Shown: positions 34,650-44,396 of the stretch, in pieces
Layout of the letters: each line of letters starts with the position of its first letter
Numbering within the stretch: position 1 is the stretch's first letter
DNA from: Larix kaempferi
Lineage: Eukaryota > Streptophyta > Pinopsida > Pinales > Pinaceae
Length of the DNA: 64,000 bases
Assembly: GCA_027924585.1 (NCBI GenBank)
Contig: BSBM01000994.1
Span: 7,509,001 to 7,573,000 of the forward strand
Direction: 5' to 3'
Made by a program: the position numbers and the translations under genes
The notes under the pieces: generated by a model
What the model was told of the DNA's origin: nothing
What the model saw: only the letters and a program-made list of their open reading frames with translations
The model's database searches: none

Positions 34650-35720
34650 TATGGAAGGGGAAGAGAAAAACATGCCACCCCCTTGTCAAATGGCAGAGGC
34701 TTGCTAGACAAAAATAGTCAAGAGGATTGGGATTGAAATGTATTCATCATTTTGGGAGGGATCTCACAGTTAAAATCCTTTGGAGCTTACGTACAGTTAA
34801 AGGGATTTGGCAGCAAGTGATGCAAGCCAAATACATTACCTCTCTCGAAGAAGGAGAATAATGGATTGATCACCTAACACATAAAAACACAACAAAATCA
34901 TCCACTATATGGAAAGCCTTGGTTTTGAGATTCCCTAGTATTAGGAATTCACTTTGCTAGAAGATAGGAAACGAAAGGACTGTTAGATTGGGTGTGGACC
35001 CCTGGATTGGATGTGAAGGACATCATGGGATCTCAGAGGATTTATCAGTCATGCTAAGACAACATGATATTTTCACCCTTGCAGACGATGCAACTCCTGG
35101 ACTTAATTCTCTTTGGCACCAAGGCTCAAAATATAGGAGACTCCTCCATTTGGATCCAAAAATCATTGAATAATGTGAATTATTTATTTGAAAATTGAAA
35201 TGGAACTGTATTAGATTGTTAGAGGATGGAGACACCCTAGAGTCTAGTCAAAGAACCTTGTTGGTGGGGTATGATACACAATTAGGGTATATAACAAGTT
35301 TTCTTGAAGAACAACCTCAAGTTGAATGGTGGTGGAAACCAATTTGGAAAATTAATTCTCCCCTCAAGTCAAAAAAACTATTTTGGCTTTCTTTGAAAAA
35401 TAAGTCTCCCACTTGGGATGCCCTAATAAGGTCTTGGCAAGAACCTAGTTTATACCCTCTTTGCAAATGCAATGAAGAATCCAACACATCTTTTGGATTA
35501 TTCTTTCACTAGAGAATTTTGGAAGGATCTCCTTTCCCCGTCAAGTGCAAAGGGTATAAAATGGGAAGGCCACAACTTATTGAACAACCTCAAAAGATGG
35601 ATGGAAGATATGTCTATGGAAGATCATAGAGCCCTTCTTGTGGTTGTTTCTCAAGGAATCTATATTTCTAGGAACAACATTACCTTACAATGGATGGCAT
35701 ACTTATGTTCGCACAACAAC
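34650..35720 (+). pseudogene. LINE (non-LTR retrotransposon) C-terminal remnant with zf-RVT region
   Basis: Decayed plus-strand coding sequence of the C-terminal part of a plant L1-type ORF2. In order: a region resembling the segment after RT (SQGGLGLKCIHHFGRDL-like, about 34720), VRLGVDPWIGCEG and FTLADDATPGLNSLWHQGSK (about 34984-35130), the RT zinc-binding (zf-RVT) block with WWWKPIWKINSPLKSKKLFW (about 35329), SPTWDALIRSW and LYPLCKCNEESN, and finally a block with GIYISRNNI. There are several stops and at least two frameshifts; the zf-RVT His/Cys pair is partly lost. Endonuclease and the RT core are absent, consistent with a 5'-truncated insertion. No poly(A) tail or target duplication was identified. 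Confidence 0.7.
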
Positions 35721-36717
35721 TAATAGTAAGCATGAACATGAGGTTCTATTGGAAGCCACCTCCAACCCATTCCCAAGAAGTTATTTGCAGCACACACGAT
35801 GTTCAGGAGATACAAGGACATGTGGCATCTTGATGGCTACCTTGAAGTAGTATCCTTCACCTGGTTGAGTTCCATTAGTAAACTCATAGAAAAAATGGTT
35901 ACCTAGTTAAATCTTGTGCCAATAAAAGTAACATGATGTAACAAAGGCTCCTAGCCTTCTCGAAACTGAGTATCATTTGGCTCTCAACACACTCTACAAT
36001 ATAGCAGTGTTGTGGCTATTATGTAAGGTGCTTATAGGTCTCTTGTAAGGTATTGGATACTCTCCTTTGACCTGAATCTTTTATCTTTCACCCATGCTTT
36101 CTTCAAGAAGGAAACATAGTCTAGTTGTAGTGACATGATCCATTTTGTGGCTAGATTAACTTTAGAAGCTGGAAACTTACAATAGTTGTGGAGAGCTACT
36201 GGATAGAATGAAACACTGACTTCCCCATCTACATTCTTAACATGTCTATTTGTGAGGTCTATTCTTGGTATTATTTAGTCAACGACTTTCACACAAGGGA
36301 ATATAGCTGGTATCATTGTTGCTTTATGTAGTAACAACCTCCTAATATTTTGATATATCTTCAAGTATTCCTTCTCTTCCTCAGGAATGTCTGAGTATTC
36401 CTCCTCTCTGAATATTTGTTAAATTTTCCCCCACTTATATATTGGTTCAGTCTTGGTGTCATTGCAAGTATCGTCATATTGAATTTTTGGAATGGATTCC
36501 TCCTTTTCTTCACCTATTTCCTTTAGGGATGATACCTCCTTGAATGATTTAGACTGTAATATTGTACTTATTTGTGACATTTGTTGGTCCTATAATTCAA
36601 TATTGTCCTCAAAATCCATTAGTACAGCCAACAAACAAAACAACATCTTGACCCTGGAAATCAAGAATTTTAGTCTACAACTATCATCATTGATAAACTA
36701 TTTCTTCTCAATTTGTT
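35709..36717 (-). pseudogene. Unrecognised minus-strand coding relic, about 335 codons
   Basis: A single minus-strand frame can be followed from about 36717 to 35723 with roughly eight stops and no frameshift. Its peptide has natural-looking composition: EEYSDIPEEEKEYLKIYQ, RRLLLHKATMIPAIFP, SVSFYPVALHNYCKFPASK, TKWIMSLQLDYVSFLKKAW, EPNDTQFREG and RCHMSLYLLNIVCAANNF. I do not recognise a family. Possibilities are an ORF of an unclassified transposable element or an anonymous plant gene. The low-coordinate end abuts or slightly overlaps the LINE remnant, so the LINE may have inserted into or next to it. Confidence 0.4.
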
Positions 36718-37810
36718 AAGTAGGGATTTAAAATAATGCTATATTAAACCATAATTCATCCATTTAAATGGAAAGAAAAGGCATAGCAATGCATCAAACT
36801 TGAACTTGAAAATAACCATGGATTTATTTTCTTTTGAAGGAGCAAGTGATTAGAATTCGAAATAAATTTTATGCTTACATAGGGTGTTGGTGTGCTCTAG
36901 ATAGGACCTATTGTACTAGGGTTTCATCGTAATAAGTAAAGGATTGGTCGTGAGGAATAGTTTAGGTTTCAGGGTGTGGGGAACAAAAGAAGCAGGTAAT
37001 GTCAGGGTCCTCATGTAAAGACTCAAATGCCAAGTTAGATAGAGGCAAAACCTATGGCATGCATCAAGGTTTGAAACTTAAAGGGAATAGTTTAGGGTTG
37101 ACATTGAGAGTTTACTCGAGGAGGGTAAATATTTTATTTGAGGCTCTTAAAATATAAAGAGGCACTTTTTTTGAACAAATATTAAGTTTGTTTAGGAAAT
37201 AAAGAAGATATAACCCCTCATTTTAACAATTTTACTTTCAAAGCAAAATAAAATTTACCATAAGCGAAATTAAATGAAAAAAGGGGGTCATTTTATATTC
37301 TTACTCAATTCTTACTCAATGAGATAGATGTTGTTTGATTTGGATCCTGCACTTCTTGGTCCACATGGAAGATTTTAGTTGGTCAAATGATGAGCCATTA
37401 GGGGAATTTTGAGGTCTAAAATGGGTCTCCTAAGAGATATAATAGAATATTGCAAGTTAGGCATTTTGTGCGGAAGATATATTTACAACTCACCTTTTAC
37501 ACTATAATCAATGTAACTATGGTTAAGTTAAATTGAAAAGATATCTAAAATAAAATCGATAAAAAAATCATTATTTGATGTGACTAAAAGTATTACTCTT
37601 GAATACATAAATTGCTTTTGAATATAATATGATGAATGTACTTATAAAGTAAAAAGTAATGTACTCATAAAGTAAAAAGTAATGTACTCATAAAATAAAA
37701 TAAAGTATATTATTTTGAATTTTGAAATATAACTTATTCAATATTCAAAATATGATTATAATAATATGTATAATTTTGAATTTTGAATTTTAACCATAAA
37801 TTAAATTTAT
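36718..37810. other. AT-rich, no gene seen
   Basis: No coding frame or repeat recognised. Several GTAATGTACTCATAAAGTAA repeats occur near 37640-37700. The last part, ending in a pyrimidine tract and CCAG at 37834-37837, could be an intron belonging to the downstream transposase-like gene. Confidence 0.45.
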
Positions 37811-39303
37811 ATGAATAAATTGTTTTATTTTTCCAGCAGAAAAAAATCGTACTATTGTTATTCATCTGAATCAAATAGAATATGCAGAGATACATTTCCC
37901 CTTGGTACTATACTTTCAGTTGTTGATTTTGCCAAGAACTACACTCTGCAACCTCAAAATGAGATCCAAAGTCAGTATTATCACTCTGAGCAGGTTTCCT
38001 TGATGGTCCATATCACATATAGGCATGGCCCAAATAGCACTGAAGAGCAAAGAGAAATTCTGAAGGAATATCACTTCTACATAAGTGATGATAGGTGCCA
38101 CGACTTCCACTATGTACGTCATTGCTTCATCATGTTCTATGATCACTTGAAGGGAAGGAACATACAGATGGACCGACACTGGATTTGGTCTGATGGGTGT
38201 GCTGGTCAGTTCAAAAATGCACGCATATTTCAGTGGTTGTGTTCATTGCATAAAAACTACAAAGTGCCACAAATGTGGAACTATTTTGAGACTGGGCATG
38301 GTAAAGGAGAGCATGAAGGAGCCGGAGCATGTGTCAAAAAAGCCCTACGAAGAGAGGAATTGAAAGTATCTACAGAATCTACTATTCTAAATGCTCAATC
38401 TATAGTCAGGTGGTGCACGTCAGTAATGGGAGAGGAATCAACTATGCGAGTAGAATCCACAAGAAAGAGACATGTGGAGAGATTTTTTTGGGAGGTGGTA
38501 GACATAGATCGTTCACATGCATGGGAATGCAAGACTATGCCTGGGACTCATGGCTTTCATTCGGTTCGAAGCTCTGATAACCCAGTATTTGAAATTTGGA
38601 CCAGAAAACTCGCTTGTTTTTGCCCGCCTTGTTGTGATGGTGACTGGGATGGGTGTGAATCATTGGATTGGGTTGATGGATGGGATCACATATCACTTCC
38701 ACTTGATCAGCGTGCAATTGTTGAGTTAACTTCGTTGGAAGAAGACCAATCATCTATTTCTGCAGATTTTCATCATGTCTCAGACCTTGTACAACCCGGT
38801 ATGATGCATTTCCTTAACATTTTTTGTTTTTTTACGTAGTATTCAAATGCACATTAATGGCCTTGTATCGCATGAAAAATATTTTGATCATATACCTACA
38901 ATCATATAATGCAGGGCACATATACGCAGTGGTTGCCTCAAAAGATACTGAATGGGGTGATGAATACTGGTTGGCACGCTGTATAGATGGAAAGCAAACA
39001 CTCACTGTGTCCATGACTGACGATGAAAACAACCACTTTCCAACTGGGTCTATGGTTGTTAAAGGTGAATACTTGACACGGGACAGCAATGGAAGAAAGA
39101 AGGGTGGATATGCTTACAGGGATTACAAACCAGGTGCAAGTGTGTATCACTTTACCAACTTAATCATTGGCACAAACCTTCAGGTACGAACAATGCCTAG
39201 TCGAAATACATCGAAGGTACGCTACTTCTTACCGGATACAGAGCACGAGAGACTAATGGAGACCATCAGTATAAGAGATGATCCGGAGGGCTTGGTTGTA
39301 TGA
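37811..39303 (+). CDS. DDE-transposase-like protein, two exons
   Basis: Exon 37811-38798, a 116-bp GT-AG intron (38799-38914) and exon 38915-39303 join in phase to 458 codons without a stop. The first exon has a DDE-like triad: Asp39 in LSVVDFAKNYT, Asp128 in HWIWSDGCAGQFKNARIF, and Glu167 or Glu169 in TGHGKGEHEGAGACVKKAL, spacing about 89 and 39-41. A Cys-rich stretch follows (CFCPPCCDGDWDGCES). The second exon encodes a compact basic/acidic domain I do not recognise. The WSDG...QFK and GHGKGE..GAGA signatures resemble transposases of cut-and-paste elements found in diverse eukaryotes; superfamily uncertain. The ATG at 37811 may not be the true start: a pyrimidine-rich acceptor (TTTTTCCAG) lies inside it at about 37837, so upstream exons may be missing. 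Domestication or a recently active element are both possible. Confidence 0.6.
38799..38914 (+). other. Predicted intron of the transposase-like gene
   Basis: GTATGATG at the donor and a T-rich tract ending ATAATGCAG at the acceptor. Removing it fuses VQP to GHIYAVVASKD in phase 1 and skips the stop at 38839. Confidence 0.75.
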
Positions 39304-39756
39304 TAATAGGTGGGATCTAGCATGATGAGGTACGTTACATACTTTTAATACTATACTATTTATACTATTTGTAATTGAATATTGATATATGCTCAGTTTT
39401 CACATGTATGTTTCATATGAATATGTCAATTTTGCGTTCTTGATATGCCAAATTTACGTTTACGTTGTTTATAAATATGCCAAAAGTTCTCTTGTATGTC
39501 AAGTTTATGAATATGCCATTTTTTACATATGATCAGTAAACCCTAAAATTATATTATGTTCATCATGTTGGTTATTGGCTTCACCCAACAAAATTAATTC
39601 AATTCATGCTCACTATATTAAACAATACACTTATATTAAATTCAATTCATGTCTTGTTAAATATTTCATAATGAATTAGCTATTTGAGAGCACCACCTTA
39701 GACCAAGCCATCATCCTCAACATCTTCATCATCATCACCATCATCATCATCATGGA
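39304..39756. other. 3' flank of transposase-like gene
   Basis: AT-rich with no coding frame. An ATCATCATCACCATCATCAT microsatellite occurs near 39723-39750, just before the satellite array begins. Confidence 0.5.
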
Positions 39757-42700
39757 CCTGCAAAACCCTAGTTTCCAAATTGTCTAGGCAGGTTCGGGTT
39801 AGGAACACTAGCCATACCCGCCCGATAGATGATTTTCCAAAGTTGACCCCCGTGTGCAAAAATTGCACACTCCCACACTGAGCAAAACCCTAGTTTCCAA
39901 GATGGACCTGCAAGGTGACACATGGGCCACCGGGTAGGAGGGGAGGGGCACCCCTGGCACTATCCCAGTGTGCTGAATCCAACGGAGTCGACGGTTCGTC
40001 GATCCGAGCCACGGTCTTCATTCTATGGCTCGTCCCATCTCACTGCCAGAAGGCCTTCAGGGACACCTGCTGGATACCTACCGGGGGCATAGAACTCCAA
40101 CCATGCAACAAAAATGGGTTCCGGGGAGACCTGCAGGTGTGTCTAGACAAGTTCGGGCTAGGAACACTAGCCATACTTGCCCGGTGGATGATTTTCCAAA
40201 GTTGACCCCCGTGTGCAAAAATTGCACACTCCCACACTGAGCAAAACCCTAGTTTCCAAGATGGACCTGCAAGGTGACACATGGGCCACCGGGTAGGAGG
40301 GGAGGGGCACCCATGGCACTATCTAGGTGTGCTGAATCCAACGGAGTCGACGGTTCGTCGATCCGAGCCACGGTCTTCATTCTATGGCTCGTCCCGTCTC
40401 ACTACTAGAAGGCCTTCAGGGACACCTGCTGGATACCTACCGGGGGCATAGAACTCCAACCATGCAACAAAACCGGGTTCCAGGGAGTCCTGTAGGTGTG
40501 TCTAGATAGGTTCGGGCTAGGAACACTAGCCATACTTTCCCGGTGGATGATTTTCCAAAGTTGATCCCCGTGTGCAAAAATTGCACACTCCCACACTGAG
40601 CAAAACCCTAGTTTACGAAATGAATGCACAATGAAGCCACTGGGCCATGGGGAGACGAGGGAGAGGGCCCCCTAGAGGTAATCACACGCCAGGAGACCAA
40701 CAGAGTTGACGGTTCGTCGGTCCGACGTCCAGTTTCCGAGTTATGTCGAGTTGCAAGTCGCATGAAAATGTCGTTCAGGGACACTTGGTGAATTTCCGTC
40801 CGGGAGCCAAAAAGCAAATGGAGCAGGAATATTGTGTGCCGTTGGCTCCCGCAAGTGTGTGTGGGCAATGCCGACGTGGGAACACTGCCAACACTGGCTC
40901 GAGGGAGGTTTTTGCAGAGTTGACCCACCAATGCGAGATTGCATGCAATTACACTAAGCAAAACCCTAGTTTGCGAAATGAATGCACAATGAAGCCACTG
41001 GGCCATGGGGAGACGAGGGAGAGGGCCCCCTAGAGGTAATCGAACGCCAGGAGACCAACGGAGTCAACGGTTCGTCGGTCCGACATCCGATTTTTGAGTT
41101 ATGTCGAGTTGCAAGTCGCATGAAAATGTCGTTCAGGGACACTTGGTGAATTTCCGTCCGGGAGCCAAAAAGCAAACAGAGCAGGAAGATTGCATGCCAT
41201 TGGCTCCCGCAAGTGTGTGTGGGCAATACCAACGTGGGAACACTGCCAACACTGGCTTGGGGGAGGTTTTTGCAGAGTTGACCCACCAATGCGAGATTGC
41301 ATGCAATTACACTGAGCAAAACCCTAGTTTACGAAATGAATGCACAATTAAGCCACTGGGCCATGGGGAGACGAGGGAGAGGCCCCCCTAGAGGTAATCG
41401 CATGCCAGGAGACCAACGGAGTCGACGGTTCGTCGGTCCGACGTCCGGTTTCCGAGTTATGTCGAGTTGCAAGTCGCATGAAAATGCCATTCAGGGACAC
41501 TTGGTGAATTTCTGTCCGGGAGCCAAAAAGCAAACGGAGCAGGAATATTGCATGCCATTGGCTCCCGCAAGTTTGTGTGGGCAATGCCGACGTGGGAACA
41601 CTGCCAACACTGAATCGGGGGAGGTTTTTGCAGATTTGACCCACCAATGCGAGATTGCATGCAATTACACTGAGCAAAACCCTAGTTTACGAAATGAATG
41701 CACAATGAAGCCACTGGGCCATGGGGAGACAAGGGAGAGGGCCCCCTAGAGGTAATCGCACGCCAGGAGACCAACAGAGTCGATGGTTCATCGGTTCGAC
41801 GTCCGGTTTCCGAGTTATGTCGAGTTGCAAGTCGCATGAAAATGCCATTCAGGGACACTTGGTGAATTTCCGTCCGGGAGCCAAAAAGCAAACGGAGCAG
41901 GAAGATTGCGTGCCGTTGGCTCCTGCAAGTGTGTGTGGGCAATACCGACGTGGGAACACTGCCAACAGTGGCTCAGGGGAGTTTTTTGCAGAGTTGACCC
42001 ACCAATGCGAGATTGCATGCAATTACACTGAGCAAAACCCTAGTTTACTAAATGAATGCACAATGAAGCCACTGGGCCATGGGGAGACGAGGGAGAGGGC
42101 CCCCTAGAGGTAATCGCACGCCAGGAGACCAACGGAGTTGACGGTTCGTCGGTCCGATGTCCGGTTTCCAAGTTATGTCGAGTTGCAAGTCGCATGAAAA
42201 TGTCGTTCAGGGACACTTGGTGAATTTCCGTTCGGGAGCCAAAAAGCAAACGGAGCAGGAAGATTGCGTGCCGTTGGCTCCCGCAAGTGTGTGTGGGAAA
42301 TGCCAACGTGGGAACACTGCCAACACTGACTCAGGGGAGGTTTTTGCAGAGTTGACCCACCAATGCGAGATTACATGCAATTACACTGAGAAAACCCTAG
42401 TTTACAAAATGAATGCACAATTAAGCCACTGGGCCATGGGGAGACGAGGGAGAGGGCCCCCTAGAGGTAATCGCATGCCAGGAGACCAACGGAGTTGACG
42501 GTTCGTCGGTCCGACGTCCGGTTTCTGAGTTATGTCAAGTTGCAAGTCGCATGAAAATGCCGTTCAGGGACACTTGGTGAATTTCCGTCCGGGAGCCAAA
42601 AAGCAAATGGAGCAGGAAGATTGCGTGCCGTTGGCTCCTGCAAGTGTGTGTGGGAAATGCCAACGTGGGAACACTGCCAACACTGGCTCGGCGGAGGTTT

Positions 42701-42945
42701 TTGCAGAGTTGACCCACCAATGTGAGATTGCATGCAATTAAACTGAGCAAAACCCTAGTTTACGAAATGAATGCACAATGAAGCCGCTGGGGCATGGGGA
42801 GACGAGGGAGAGGGCCCCCTAGAGGTAATCGCACGCCAGGAGACCAATGGAGTCGACGGTTCGTCGGTCCAACGTCCGGTTTCCGAGTTATGTCGAGTTG
42901 CAAGTCGCATGAAAATGTCGTTCAGGGACACTTGGTGAATTTCCG
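39757..42945. repeat. 358/359-bp satellite array, about nine units, two subfamilies
   Basis: The landmark GAGCAAAACCCTAGTTT occurs at 39880, 40239, 40598, 40956, 41314, 41672, 42030, 42388 and 42745, giving periods of 359, 359, 358, 358, 358, 358, 358 and 357. Units before about 40610 form subfamily 1 (GGGCCACCGGGTAGGAGGG); units after form subfamily 2 (GGGCCATGGGGAGACGAGG), more homogeneous within itself. Shared blocks are GGAGTCGACGGTTCGTCG, TTCAGGGACAC, GGAACACT, GTTGACC and the AAACCCTAG boundary. The array is much more GC-rich than its surroundings and shifts sharply at both ends. Long frames on both strands exist only because the unit lacks stops and its length is not a multiple of three; they are not genes. 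Confidence 0.95.
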
Positions 42946-44160
42946 CCCATTTTATAATTTAAGCCACTTTTAAATATTTGAACTTCCATATTATTTTTGA
43001 AAGAGTATAATATTTCAAAACTCCTAAAGAGACAAAAACACATGATCAAAACTCCTAAGGCTGCAATTTAGAGTAGCAATAATGGGGGTGATGGAGTTGA
43101 ATTTGATCCTATGGAAGATAATGATACTAATATTATTGAGAATAAAGGGATAATAGGTTGATCCATGACACCTTTGTTTGCATGGATGAGGATGCACCTA
43201 TGTATGAGACCTATGATAATATTCATGATGTACATCTTATTGATAAGGCACACAAAGGCCTATACAAGAGATCAAAGATGAGTCACTTTGTCTACTAATT
43301 TGATGTTGATAAAATTGAAGGTATTGAATGACATTTCAAACAATGGTATGACAAAGATCCTAATGTATACACAATAACTCTAATGATAAATATAAGTTTT
43401 TAATATTTTTTGTGATTGTAATAACTACATTGCGATATCCATTATTTAGTACATAAATTGATTTTTTCTTATAGATTGTTAGGTAATATTTTCCTATAAC
43501 CATCAAATACTTTACCTTGCACATATTGAGAATTGTGTGCCCTTATGAAAGATACAAGAAAGGAGTATCAAACAATTGATGCATGTCCTAATTATGATCA
43601 AATGATATATTATGGATAGCATGCAACAAATTTAAAATTCCATGAATGTGGGATCAATAGATATTGAACTAATTAGGTAATATATAAGGTGCCCCATAAG
43701 GTTCTTTGTCATATCCCTATAATTCTAGGTTTTTGATGATTGTTTAGGTTAAAAAACATAGCACATTATATGGATTATCGTGTACAAAGATAAGTGAAGA
43801 TGGTATTATATGAGTGGCTACAAATGGTTCTCAATTTACGATCATCATGGAAATATTACCCATTTTTAAAGAAGAACCTCATAATGTTAGACTTTCATTG
43901 GTAGTTGATGGCAATGGGTGTGCATGAGTGAGTTCGTTGAAACCTTGAAAACATTGTATTGCATTTAGTTTGATTAAATTACACGAGCAAGAACTTTGAC
44001 ATAACTTGTAATGATCATCCAAAATCACAAATTTTAATTAGATACCAATTAGTGCATGCATGTAGTGAATTCGTTGAAACCTTTGAATATAATAGTTTAT
44101 TCTTTTGACATAGTGCATTCATGAGTAATAGATAATCCACACAAATCAACACATTAGATT
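42946..44160. other. No clear gene
   Basis: AT-rich. A plus-strand stretch at 43080-43400 reads DEDAPMYETYDNIHDVHLID and neighbouring residues with a few stops, a possible coding trace of unknown origin. Nothing else is recognised. Confidence 0.4.
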
Positions 44161-44163
44161 GAC

Positions 44164-44396
44164 ACAAGTACATGTATCCAAAAGTACATATATATCCAAA
44201 AGTATCCAAAAGTGCATGTCTCCAAAAGTACATGTATATCCAAAAGTATCCAAAAGTACACGTATCCAATGAAGTCAATGTACATGTCTCCAAAAGTACA
44301 TGCACAATAAAGTCAATGTACATGTCTCCAAAACTGAATGTATCGAAAAGTACATATATATACAAAAGTATCCAAAAGCACATGTGTCCAAAACTA
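44164..44396. repeat. Short degenerate repeat (TCCAAAAGTACATG)
   Basis: Around fifteen tightly spaced variants of TATCCAAAAGTACATG, TCTCCAAAAGTACATG and AAAGTCAATGTACATG. It directly follows the 3' end of the minus-strand seven-exon gene, in its 3' UTR or flank. Confidence 0.8.

Noticed and set aside
39880-39896. Telomeric repeats (AAACCCTAG)
   Set aside because: The motif occurs once per satellite unit and is not tandemly repeated as TTTAGGG; it is not an interstitial telomere.
39915-42750. Many 60-150-codon open frames on both strands
   Set aside because: They repeat with the 358/359-bp satellite period, shift frame from unit to unit and occur equally on both strands; they are shadows of the repeat.
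39757-42945. 5S or other rDNA repeat array
   Set aside because: The 358-bp unit contains no 5S rRNA gene or pol III internal promoter that I can recognise.
39757-42945. CRISPR-like array
   Set aside because: The array consists of long, contiguous satellite units without short repeats and unique spacers, and the genome is a plant.
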